Shown here piece by piece: positions 18,902-27,321 of a stretch of DNA of 64,000 bases. Positions within the stretch are counted from its first letter, which is position 1, and every line of letters begins with the position of its first letter. The notes below the pieces were generated by a model. The model was given only the letters and a program-made list of their open reading frames with translations. It was not told where the DNA came from and searched no databases. The DNA is from Paludibacter sp. (GTDB lineage: Bacteria; Bacteroidota; Bacteroidia; Bacteroidales; Paludibacteraceae), in the NCBI GenBank assembly GCA_028710415.1, contig JAQTUE010000014.1, positions 62,001 to 126,000 of the forward strand, given 5' to 3'. A program made the position numbers and the translations under genes.

Positions 18902-20875
18902 TTAAAATACCGCCATTATCAATAACGTGATGATGCTGATAAGCAAAATGATGGCTGTATACCCCGTATATTTCTTCCAGTTCGATATTTCTGATTTCTG
19001 ATTAGCAGCCTGCTCCTGTAGCGTTTTAATTGTTTCTGTTGCATGCTCCAGACGTATCAGGTTCTCATTATTTGCCTGGGTAACTACTGTTGCAGCTTCC
19101 AGTTGTGCTGTCAGTTCTTGTTGCTTTTGTTGTAGTTGTGCTGCAGCAGTTCGTTCTTCCCTTTCCTTTCTGTCAACCAGGCGGTAGAGGGTTTCCATTT
19201 CCTTTTGGTTGTCGGATAGCTCTTTGGTGAGTTCTTTTATTTTGATTTGTTTGGTCTGTATTTTGCCATTCAGCTGGTCAATAAGTGTTTCAAGTTTTGA
19301 ATAGTTTTTGTCGGGTTCTTTAAATTTTGCATTCCTGGATTTTAATTGATTCAGTTTGAGGGCCAGAAACCTTTTGAATATGGGCTTTAAGGTATCATCC
19401 CTGAATGCCTTTGCTTTCATTAGATTATCATACGCTGTTTCAAAATTGTTTTTGTCAAACTCTTTCAGGCATTCCCGGTAATAGTGGTTTGCCTGGCTGT
19501 CCGACAATTCCTGGTCGATGGCTGACTCATTATTGGCTGTTTCCGATAGCCTGATCACCTCATCCCTGACAATGATATCACTCGCTTTGATGGGTGTCCT
19601 AAGCTTGATTCCTTCCAGGCTGGTGCATCTGCTTAAGGCAACATAGGTATGGCCGGCTGAGAATGCTCCATCGCCCATATCAATTACCAGCTTATCAAAT
19701 GTCAGCCCCTGGCTCTTGTGGATTGTAATTGCCCAGGCAAGTTTTATCGGGTATTGGGTAAAAGTACCAATGACTGTCTCAATGATTTTCCCTGTTTTTT
19801 TGTCGAGTTCATATTTCAGGTTCTCCCACGATACTTTATCAAGGGTGTAGGTCGCCTTCTTTTCTTTTTTGAGGATTGTTACTGAAATGCTGTTTTCGGT
19901 CAGCTCATCAATCACTCCAATGGTGCCGTTCACCCATCTGCCACCCCTGTCATTCTTTACAAACATCACCTGGGCTCCTTTCTTTAGATCCAGTATTTTA
20001 TTGGTGGGCAATAAATCATCATTCAACGAATTTTCTCTTCCAAATTTCCCGTCAATGACTCCTTCAAACTTATAAACGGTCCCTTCCAGTTGATTGAGTT
20101 TGCTCAAATTGGTGGCATCCACAACATCCCGTTTTGCTGCAAGCGTAATATAGCCTTCAGTATCATTCGGAGTGAAGTTAGGTGTGTAGTTTTTATTGAG
20201 TTCAAGTAAATCCTCCTGCTTAGCCTGGTTTACCCTCACTTTATTCAGCAGGGATATAAACTTTTCATCACGTTGACGGTACACTTTTTTCAGTTCAATG
20301 TTCATGAAATTCACTTCCTTGAATGTCCTGGCACTAAAAAAATACGGTGAATCGTAATAGGTACGCAGTATCTGCCATTCATCCGATTTGGCAATAGGCT
20401 CCAGCTGAAAAGTATCACCCACAAACAGGATCTGTTTTCCTCCAAAGGGCAGGTGTTTCTTTCCTCCGAAATTCCTCAGCCTGTAATCAATTGCATCAAT
20501 GGTGTCAGCCCGAACCATGGATATTTCATCAATAATAATCAGTTCGGCTTTTTCAATGATCTCACGTTTCTCTTTGCTGAAGTTATAAAAGTTTTGCCGT
20601 TGGGTATCATTAAACAATTCCCAGACAAAAGGAGTAAAGGGGAGCTGAAAGAATGAATTGATGGTCATGCCACCCGCGTTAATGGCTGCAATACCAGTTG
20701 GGGCAACTATAATATGGTTTTTTGTTGTATTCTGTGCAATATACCTCAGGAAAGTTGATTTACCCGTACCTGCCTTGCCGGTAAGATAAATAGACCGGTT
20801 GGAATACAGAATCAGTTGCTCGGCAGACTGAAATTCCCTGTTATCCAGATCAAAGTTTTCAGGAAAATAGTTCAT
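18902..20875 (-). CDS. PIF1-like DNA helicase with C-terminal coiled coil and membrane helix
   Basis: A 657-residue SF1B helicase: Walker A LTGKAGTGKS (31-40), HIIVAPTGIAAINAGG, Walker B IIIDEISMV, a GDxxQL motif (FVGDTFQLEPI), and the motif V/VI region (WAITIHKSQGLTFDK; TYVALSRC). After about residue 500 comes a long coiled coil with many Lys/Glu/Gln, and the last about 20 residues form a hydrophobic helix (TAIILLISIITLLIMAVF). The ATG at 20873-20875 (MNYFPENF) is chosen because two TAAATTTG boxes lie just upstream, inside the longer frame. A membrane-tethered helicase is unusual. Confidence 0.87.
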   Translation of the reverse strand: MNYFPENFDLDNREFQSAEQLILYSNRSIYLTGKAGTGKSTFLRYIAQNTTKNHIIVAPTGIAAINAGGMTINSFFQLPFTPFVWELFNDTQRQNFYNFSKEKREIIEKAELIIIDEISMVRADTIDAIDYRLRNFGGKKHLPFGGKQILFVGDTFQLEPIAKSDEWQILRTYYDSPYFFSARTFKEVNFMNIELKKVYRQRDEKFISLLNKVRVNQAKQEDLLELNKNYTPNFTPNDTEGYITLAAKRDVVDATNLSKLNQLEGTVYKFEGVIDGKFGRENSLNDDLLPTNKILDLKKGAQVMFVKNDRGGRWVNGTIGVIDELTENSISVTILKKEKKATYTLDKVSWENLKYELDKKTGKIIETVIGTFTQYPIKLAWAITIHKSQGLTFDKLVIDMGDGAFSAGHTYVALSRCTSLEGIKLRTPIKASDIIVRDEVIRLSETANNESAIDQELSDSQANHYYRECLKEFDKNNFETAYDNLMKAKAFRDDTLKPIFKRFLALKLNQLKSRNAKFKEPDKNYSKLETLIDQLNGKIQTKQIKIKELTKELSDNQKEMETLYRLVDRKEREERTAAAQLQQKQQELTAQLEAATVVTQANNENLIRLEHATETIKTLQEQAANQKSEISNWKKYTGYTAIILLISIITLLIMAVF

Positions 20876-20908
20876 AGTGGTTTGTTTTGAGTATCTAATC
20901 TCATTCTG

Positions 20909-20924
20909 CAAATTTACAAATTTA
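20909..20924 (-). promoter_or_regulatory. Tandem -7 boxes upstream of the helicase gene
   Basis: Minus strand carries TAAATTTG twice in direct succession, each matching TAnnTTTG, 34-49 bases before the chosen start. The rest of 20925-21223 is A/T rich without a recognisable element. Confidence 0.55.
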
Positions 20925-21223
20925 CAGTCAATTGATACTATCATCTGAACGAAATAAAATCTGAATTGTTCTTATGCTTTAACATTGCATACTTTCATTT
21001 TTTATTTTGTGTTGTGTGATCTGTTTTAGCAATACAATGATGAGGCGTGAACTTTGATTGTCATTTTTTTGATATAAATCACTGTTTTGTCAATAGGAAT
21101 CATGAAATTATTAAATCTCGTGAATAATTATTTTAAACTAAAACATTTAGATGCAATCAGCGTTACAATACTATATTAGTTAGTTGTTTTCTACGTGATT
21201 ATACACTTATAAAATCTACGAAA

Positions 21224-21508
21224 ATGAATAAAGAAACATTTAAACAAAATGCTAAAAATAGCATTGATGAAATCTTTGATGCAATTAACAGGATTCAGCA
21301 GAGGGCAAACAAAGCAGAAGGAGAAGCTAAAATTCTGCTCAATGAAAAGCTTGTTGAGTTAAAGGCTAAGAAGAAAGAATTAGAAGCCAGATACGAAGAA
21401 CTTGAAGATGCTTCCGAAGAAAAATGGGAAGAAGTAAAGAATGCGTTTTCTTCTGCTTCCGACTCATTCAAGGAAGGATTTAAAAAGATTACGTCTTTAA
21501 TTAAATAA
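21224..21508 (+). CDS. Small coiled-coil protein, unknown function
   Basis: A 94-residue, highly charged, wholly helical protein without signal peptide or membrane segment. The centre (KLVELKAKKKELEARYEEL) has strong coiled-coil heptads and the C-terminal part (SSASDSFKEGFKKITSLIK) is amphipathic. Similar sll1863-like or apolipoprotein-like stress proteins are common in bacteria, but no specific family can be claimed by eye. It is monocistronic and followed by a strong terminator, which supports it being real. Confidence 0.75.
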   Translation: MNKETFKQNAKNSIDEIFDAINRIQQRANKAEGEAKILLNEKLVELKAKKKELEARYEELEDASEEKWEEVKNAFSSASDSFKEGFKKITSLIK

Positions 21509-21513
21509 TCATG

Positions 21514-21554
21514 AAGGATGTGAGTTTTTAAATATCTCACATCCTTTTTTTTTT
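21514..21554 (+). terminator. Terminator after the coiled-coil gene
   Basis: Stem AAGGATGTGAG (21514-21524) with CTCACATCCTT (21536-21546), then a run of T. It starts 6 bases past the stop. Confidence 0.9.
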
Positions 21555-21629
21555 AAGCTGGTACTGCCCAATTTATCCGGCATTGATTTTTCGTCCTGGA
21601 TATTGAACTAATAAAGCGCCTGTCGACAA

Positions 21630-23396
21630 TTATTTTTTCTTTGAGTCAAGAACCTTTTTAAGTGCATCATACAGCAATTGCGGTTCTTCTACCAACGCAG
21701 CTATTAAGTCATCGACATCAGCATATTCAAGTTTTGTTTTTACCTTCCAGTAACCACCTTTGTCCGGACCAATTCTTTCTATTTTATTAGTTTTTTGTAA
21801 ATCTTTCAGGTTACGTTCCACAGATCTGGTTGAAAGCACTAAACTTTCAGCCATTTCAGGGATTGTGATCTCAGGATTAGTCATTAATAGTTTAATTATT
21901 TTCACCGACGTTTTTGAGTTTTTCACCGACGTTTTCACCGACATGTTTTTATTTTTCACCGACATTTTCACCGACATTTCTTCTAATTTCTTACTCAATA
22001 TTTCGTGTGAATCATAGGGTTCGTTGATCTTCCAGCTACCCTGTTTTCGTGAGCCAACCCGGGTCAAAATCCCTTCTTCCTTGAGTATATTTAATTGATA
22101 TTCAACGCCTCTTCGGCTAAGGCCGGTATCATTCATCATCAACGGCGTATTGGCTTTTGGGTCTGCTTTTATGATTTCTAACAGGGTAAATGCCATATTC
22201 TTTCCCACAGTCTTTCCCACAGTCTTTCCCACAGTCTTTTCCTCAGTTTTTTCCAAAGTCTTTTCCACGTTCTTTTCCATGTTTATGGAAAGAAAATCCT
22301 GTCTGGCAATAAATTCAATTTGCAGTCCCCCAAATGCTATATTGAATACCGGTTCTGCCAGTCCATCAGCAACACAAAGTTGTATGATTCTTTCAATCCC
22401 TCTGCCCCAGGATTCTATCATTCCTGCCCGGAAGAAGGCATTTGCTACATCGGGATTATTTGGCTTTGAGGGATGCGAAGTCAACAGATCATTCAACGTC
22501 CAATCGAGCGGTAGCTGTCCATCGTTCCAGATAATCAGTTTATTTTCATACACTTTTATCTGAATGGGTATTCCGCTGCTGTATTCTTTGTGCACAATGG
22601 CATTGATAACTGCTTCACGCAAAGACTTTTCAGGATATGGAAAGGTCTCTACCCGTGTAATGCCTTCGTAAGTTATTTTGGCTTTCAGGTATTTCGTAAA
22701 CAGCAAATCCAGCGTCTTGTCGGCTTGCTGAAAAAGGTTTCCATGTATTTCGTCCTGATAGATCAAATCAGCATCCGTTTCGAAATATCCAATTTTTACA
22801 TAGGCACCCGTGATGTATTTCTCAGGGTCGGCATGAAACAACAGGGCAGTAGCTCGTTTCAGCTGTTCGCCATCAGTCAGGTGCAAATGGTGTAACAACG
22901 ATTCATTACTGACGCTTAATGTTTCTTCATCTATCCGCCTGGAACGTGTTGCCTTTTTTCGAAATAAGTCAAAAGCAGCAGGCTCAAGTTCGGTTGCTTG
23001 TAGTCCGGGCTGTGGCAATCCATCCCAGTGCCTGCCTGTTTTTTGTAATACAAACTTATTTAATGCATTGCCCTTCAGCTCCTGTTTGGTACTTCCGCTC
23101 CGGTAATGATATTGTCCTTTGTAATTGATTGGATAGGGGTAAGGGTCAACTACAATCTCAATATAGTTTTTTCCTGTTTCCTCCTTAATGTTCACATCAA
23201 CCATGATGCCTAACATGTCACGCACTTTATTCGGGATTTCTTGCGACAATAGATTTGCATCATTTACACCAACCACCTCTCCCACATTGTTTTTACCAAT
23301 AATGAGTAATCCTCCCTGCGCATTTGCAAAACCGCATATCCACTTGATATACTCGTCGCGCCATGATTCTTTCCATTCAACTAATTGGTTTTCCAT
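21630..23396 (-). CDS. AlbA_2 (Schlafen-like) / RecG-like ATP-binding transcriptional regulator with repeat linkers
   Basis: A 588-residue protein: AlbA_2 domain (about 1-115; MENQLVEWKESWRDEYIKW, then FANAQGGLLIIG), a central region with an HATPase_c_4-like module (about 240-360; LREAVINAIVHKEYSSG, NPDVANAFFRAGMIESWGRGIERI), then two winged helices (about 405-460 and 500-545). Between them lie two low-complexity linkers: a KTVG/xEKT repeat (374-400) and an MSVK/TSVK repeat (470-500). Family members are often annotated as DNA-binding regulators or RecG-like and appear in accessory DNA. The target is unknown. The repeats are in units of 12 bases, so copy-number change keeps frame. Confidence 0.82.
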   Translation of the reverse strand: MENQLVEWKESWRDEYIKWICGFANAQGGLLIIGKNNVGEVVGVNDANLLSQEIPNKVRDMLGIMVDVNIKEETGKNYIEIVVDPYPYPINYKGQYHYRSGSTKQELKGNALNKFVLQKTGRHWDGLPQPGLQATELEPAAFDLFRKKATRSRRIDEETLSVSNESLLHHLHLTDGEQLKRATALLFHADPEKYITGAYVKIGYFETDADLIYQDEIHGNLFQQADKTLDLLFTKYLKAKITYEGITRVETFPYPEKSLREAVINAIVHKEYSSGIPIQIKVYENKLIIWNDGQLPLDWTLNDLLTSHPSKPNNPDVANAFFRAGMIESWGRGIERIIQLCVADGLAEPVFNIAFGGLQIEFIARQDFLSINMEKNVEKTLEKTEEKTVGKTVGKTVGKNMAFTLLEIIKADPKANTPLMMNDTGLSRRGVEYQLNILKEEGILTRVGSRKQGSWKINEPYDSHEILSKKLEEMSVKMSVKNKNMSVKTSVKNSKTSVKIIKLLMTNPEITIPEMAESLVLSTRSVERNLKDLQKTNKIERIGPDKGGYWKVKTKLEYADVDDLIAALVEEPQLLYDALKKVLDSKKK

Positions 23397-24484
23397 AACT
23401 TGTCGGAGTTGTGTGTATTTTTAACAAACCGGTTTATTCAATCTGGTCTCTTCGGATAATAATCCTGAGCAGTTTTTCCTATTATATATCAAATTATATA
23501 ATTGTCGTTAAGTTGCATTTTATTGTTTAATTATCCTTGTCAATATTCAAATATATATTCCGTTAGTTGCTCTTTTTGATTCGTTTATGTTTAGAACAAG
23601 TAACCATTAAATTTGTTTACATCTATATTTTATACTTACAATTTTGAAATTAATTTTTAATAGCTTTAATAAGCAGAATTAAATTTCCCGTTATAAATTC
23701 ATAAGAATAGAACGCTGAAGTACGCAGATTTGGGGGATTAAAAATGGATCTTATTCCAACAAGTTGGAATCGATTCTTCCAATTTGATCAATCCCCAATT
23801 GCTGCGGGTTTAATCCGAATAACAACTACTGTGTAATTAAATGCAATGTGTGATTAATCATATGTTCATAAATCGTATTTTTCATTCCGTCATTATTCTC
23901 TTTATTGTTTTTCTATCTATGATTTTGGAAAATAAGCAATTAAGCTGTCCGAAAATACTAAATAAAAGAAAAACCGTATTTTTATTTATAAACCTTAGTA
24001 CTATAGCTGACCCTCAATATTAAACCTTATTCATTGATAAGATTATAAAATATAGTCAATCAGTCAAAGAATAAGGTTAGGTTTTGGGGAAGCAATTGGG
24101 CTACTAAGGTTGAACAAAAAAATGAGGTTTAAATGTAAGAAATAAAAAAAACCAAAAAACATAATCAGAATTTATATTTTCAAACTTTTATGGTTATCTA
24201 TATTTATGTTCGATTCTTGAGCGTAAGGACTTAATTGTTTGAATGCTCTTTTGCTTTTCAATCCGGTTTTTAGGTAAACTCAATAAAATGGCATTTAAAA
24301 ACTATAGTTATTGCTGTTTTTAAGTCTGTTTGATTTCTAAATTGTACTTTATCAGCGACATAGTTTTTCTATGAACACAAAAGTATAACTCTGGCAAATT
24401 AGGTGGGTCAACGTGTTGAAAATCAATGAGTCTTGATTTCCATTGTTATAATGACTTTTTCCGGGATATACAATAAAAAAACAG
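23397..24484. other. Gene-poor A/T-rich stretch
   Basis: About 1.1 kb in which no open frame shows family features, codon bias or a signal peptide; a 60-codon frame at 23841-24023 is probably chance. The only structure seen is the short palindrome TTCCAACAAGTTGGAA near 23756. It separates the AlbA_2 regulator from a decayed Bro-N gene and may be eroded mobile DNA. Confidence 0.6.
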
Positions 24485-24795
24485 CTACATTTGTTGATTC
24501 ATCCGGTTGCCGGAATAACCCAGCCGCTTGTAATCCATCATAGCTTGCTCATTGGACAATTCGGGATCTTGCATCTGATCCAGCCGTTCTTTGGCAACTT
24601 GTGCAATCCAAAGCTTAAAAGGCTCTGCTTTAGGTGAAGGAATAGATTGTATCAACCTGAAAAGCTGATCGGTAGAAGATACATCAGTGAGCTGTTTCTT
24701 TCCATCAGGAACAATCATTTTCAACTGTCCGATTTTTTCGGACAGTTCACTTCCTTCCTTATAGCTTTTTCTTTAAATCGTTCCAGTACTTGCGA
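24485..24795 (-). pseudogene. Decayed Bro-N/antirepressor gene fragment
   Basis: Minus-strand translation gives ELSEKIGQLKMIVPDGK, then LTDVSSTDQLFRLIQSIPS and AEPFKLWIAQVAKERLDQM, ending GYSGNRMNQQM and a stop. This is the middle of a Bro-N domain, the presumed DNA-binding domain of phage and chromosomal antirepressors. Just upstream, one frame reads RKYWNDLKKKL and the continuation YKEGSELSEK is in another frame, so at least one frameshift separates them; further upstream that frame is closed by stops. The C-terminal part of the family is also missing. A 79-codon remnant (24485-24724) could still be translated, but it is best seen as a pseudogene. Confidence 0.75.
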
Positions 24796-24821
24796 GGCTA
24801 TTACGATGTGTTTTCAATTGT

Positions 24822-24964
24822 CTCCAGCTTTAGCTGGAGCTAAAAAGTGATATTGCAAATTGGCTTTAGCCAAATTAATTTATTCAAATATTGAATACTA
24901 ATCATTTATATTTTGGCTAAAGCCAATATTCTGATTTATTCATTCCTCCAGCTAAAGCTGGAGG
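24822..24964. repeat. Inverted pair of double-hairpin (REP-like) elements
   Basis: Four palindromes in mirror order: CTCCAGCTTTAGCTGGAG (24822-24839), TTGGCTTTAGCCAA (24860-24873), TTGGCTAAAGCCAA (24913-24926) and CCTCCAGCTAAAGCTGGAGG (24945-24964). The second pair is the reverse complement of the first. No transposase is nearby. The remaining bases up to 25194 show nothing further. Confidence 0.88.
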
Positions 24965-25194
24965 CAATTAAGTTGGATAGTCCAAGTGCTTATCTGTGAT
25001 ATAGTTATTTCAATCTGTTGATGACAATTTCAGTTGACTACAAATTGGAGTCAACTCGCTTCATTTTTTCTAATAATAAATCCCAGGGATCACAATTATG
25101 TGTATGAAATTAAAATAGGTATGTGCATTTGGGTATCGAAAATTGCAAAATCTAATTTGTCCAGTTACTGAACTGTCTTTTCCCAACAGAACCA

Positions 25195-25824
25195 TCACTT
25201 CACTTCCACGAATACTGAATTCGAAGTCTTCTTTCCATCACCACTCCGTGTAAACACATAACAGCATGCCACATCGCCGGGTTGCAGGGCAGGATATTTC
25301 AGCAGGATTGTTCCAATAGCTTCGTATCCCCGGAATTGACGGGCAATAAGCAGTTCGCCTGATTTCAGCAAGGCACAGGCTATCATCTCATCGGTGGCAA
25401 CTTTATCATCGGGGAATAAATCAGCATCATACCGCAAAATAATTCCTTCAACATCAATCACTGCTTCCAATATCTTCACTTCGGGCAACGAACCTTTGGC
25501 AACCAGCAATTGTGGATAACTGATCACCGGCTTCTCATCCACCATTTCGAATGCCGTTGAAAAATTAGCCGAAACAAGCATGTTCTGGGGTGATTTCCCG
25601 ACACTGTTTTCTGGAAATCCCAGGCATAAAATACTGCTAAAGGTACGATACGTTTCAGCCAACTGAGACATGCGGGCCCGCATGATTAGTTGCTTTTCAG
25701 TTTTAGCATCTTTATGACTAAATGCTTTCGAACGAACAATAGTCATTCCGTTTAAAGAATACACTGTGAAATTACCCATCGATTTTCTCATGGGTCCTAA
25801 AAGGGGGCTTTCTGCGATACTCAT
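25195..25824 (-). CDS. DUF6266-family protein (copy A)
   Basis: A 209-residue protein of unknown function beginning MSIAESPLLGPMRKSMGN, with no signal peptide or membrane segment. It resembles the DUF6266 family, which occurs in many copies in Bacteroidota. A close paralogue lies at 53084-53722. The first about 115 residues are nearly identical between the two, while residues about 118-147 differ strongly. It is the 3' end of a duplicated block that extends through a GAGGGTT hairpin to the 3' end of deoR. The leader upstream (25825-26220) is also conserved between copies. No function can be assigned. Confidence 0.8.
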   Translation of the reverse strand: MSIAESPLLGPMRKSMGNFTVYSLNGMTIVRSKAFSHKDAKTEKQLIMRARMSQLAETYRTFSSILCLGFPENSVGKSPQNMLVSANFSTAFEMVDEKPVISYPQLLVAKGSLPEVKILEAVIDVEGIILRYDADLFPDDKVATDEMIACALLKSGELLIARQFRGYEAIGTILLKYPALQPGDVACCYVFTRSGDGKKTSNSVFVEVK

Positions 25825-26228
25825 GTTGTTGATTTTTTAAATGAATAGATGAATTTTGGTTTCTTATTGCTCTGGTGGGAGCGATTTAGTATAAAACGTT
25901 GTAAAGATAAATATATTTTAATTAATTGAGTGCTGTTGAAATAAAATGTTAATCAGTTATTTTTTGCATTTTGTATCTCCTTGTATTTACCTGGTTCTCC
26001 TTGTACAGTTCGGGTCTAAAAAATTACAGATTATTATACCTTTTACCCCTAATATTTAACTCTTACTTTTTAATTCAAATGCCTGTCGAACAAGTTCTTT
26101 GATAACTTTTCTGTCTGAAATTGATCTTTAAAGATTTCAAATCAAGCTTGTCAATAGCCTTGTTTTTTTCTTCCTCCAACCGGTTTGCATTTTGAATCCA
26201 TTCATTTTATGTATAGAGAGAAATTAAA

Positions 26229-26302
26229 GAGGGTTGGTAGAGGGTTGAAAGAGGGTTCAATGGGGATTACCTCAATGAACCCTCAATGAACCCTCTCTCA
26301 AC
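26229..26302. repeat. GAGGGTT-type inverted repeat (copy 2)
   Basis: Left side carries GAGGGTTGG, GAGGGTTGA and GAGGGTTCA units, and right side TGAACCCTCAATGAACCCTC plus TCTCAACC, so the two can fold together. Same family as 3835-3921 and 54126-54223. It lies between the DUF6266 leader and the deoR terminator. Confidence 0.8.
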
Positions 26303-26493
26303 CAAAACCGAATGAAGGCGAATTTCAAACCTTTTTAACCGTATTTTCCCTTCAATCAAATTAACCCCTTTAAACCCCCGTTATTGAACTGGCTGAATTA
26401 CGAGATGCATTCTAAACAGGTTGGTCAGTCACCGACAAACACGAATTAATAGCCCTGTCTTTTAAATCCTGCAAGGAATTTATTTTGTAATAA

Positions 26494-26525
26494 AAAAGCC
26501 GTTTCAACTGAATGAAACGGCTTTT
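26494..26525 (-). terminator. Terminator after deoR
   Basis: Perfect 13-bp stem (26494-26506 with 26513-26525; AAAGCCGTTTCA) with a 6-base loop and T run on the minus strand, 28 bases past the deoR stop. A mutated copy lies at 54412-54445. Confidence 0.88.
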
Positions 26526-26552
26526 GTGATTTCTGAATGTTGATTTAGAACC

Positions 26553-27320
26553 TTAATTTCCGGCAATTAAAAACTGCACATCGTAGGTTTTGAGCCATTC
26601 TATGTCTTCCGGTTTTATTTTGGAGTCTGTAATCAGGTAATTGATTAATGAGAGTGCACCCAGGCTGGCAAAGGCGTTTTTGCCGATTTTAGAGGAGTCG
26701 GCTACCAGATAAATTTCGTTGGCAGATTCTATCATGGCCCTTTTTACACAGATGTCGCTGATGCCGGGATAGGTAAGCCCTGATTTGAGGGCAATACCGG
26801 CTGTTGCCAGAAATAATTTATCGACGTGGAGGTTCTGGAAGAAATCAGCAGCTTTCTGACCTGTCAGGGATAGGGTCGGAGCCTTAAACTCCCCGCCTGT
26901 AACAACGACCGAGATGCCTGCCTGTGCTCCAAGGATTAAGGCTATGTTCAACGCGTTGGTAATGATAGTCAGGTTATTATACCCGGTGAGCAATTTCGCA
27001 ATCTCTGTGGTGGTAGAGCCGGAGTCCAGGATGATGGTATCGCCATCATGAATGAATTCGACCGCTTTACGGGCAATCATTATTTTCTCTGACAGGTGCT
27101 CCTGATTCTGCAGGCTGAAGTTCCGAACGTTCAGGTCGATGTTCTTCAGGTAGGCGCCACCATGTTCGCGCACAATGGATCCTTCTTTTTCAAGACTTTC
27201 CAAATCCTGACGGATCGTAACCTCGGTTACTTTAAAGATCCTGCTCAGGTCGGTAACTTTGGCATGACCATCTTCCCGGATCAGCTCCAGAATTTTGTCG
27301 CGACGTTGATTTTGTAACAT
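26553..27320 (-). CDS. DeoR/GlpR-family sugar regulator
   Basis: A 255-residue repressor: N-terminal DeoR winged helix (residues about 5-58; VTDLSRIFKVTEVTIRQDL, EKEGSIVREHGGA) and a C-terminal ISOCOT sugar-phosphate sensor domain (ILDSGSTTTEIAKLL; ITNALNIALIL; LFLATAGI). It starts 1 base after ribB stops, so the two are one transcript. It is the last gene of the sugar-catabolic cluster and the probable regulator of it, responding to a phosphorylated intermediate. No operator could be identified by eye. Its last about 16 codons are duplicated at 54487-54519. Confidence 0.9.
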   Translation of the reverse strand: MLQNQRRDKILELIREDGHAKVTDLSRIFKVTEVTIRQDLESLEKEGSIVREHGGAYLKNIDLNVRNFSLQNQEHLSEKIMIARKAVEFIHDGDTIILDSGSTTTEIAKLLTGYNNLTIITNALNIALILGAQAGISVVVTGGEFKAPTLSLTGQKAADFFQNLHVDKLFLATAGIALKSGLTYPGISDICVKRAMIESANEIYLVADSSKIGKNAFASLGALSLINYLITDSKIKPEDIEWLKTYDVQFLIAGN

Positions 27321-27321
27321 A

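Larger units (their letters stand above)
25198..26601. repeat. Duplicated block, copy A
   Basis: About 1.4 kb homologous to 53096-54519. It covers the DUF6266 gene, its conserved leader, the GAGGGTT hairpin, the deoR terminator hairpin and the last about 16 codons of deoR. Similarity is high throughout except for a diverged patch around 26390-26480. Confidence 0.85.

Noticed and set aside
22195..22275. 12-bp tandem repeats as a phase-variation frameshift switch
   Set aside because: The unit is a multiple of three and lies in an intact frame, so slippage changes length but not frame.
23841..24023. 60-codon open frame in the gene-poor stretch
   Set aside because: A/T-driven composition, no homology-like motifs, no promoter or start context.
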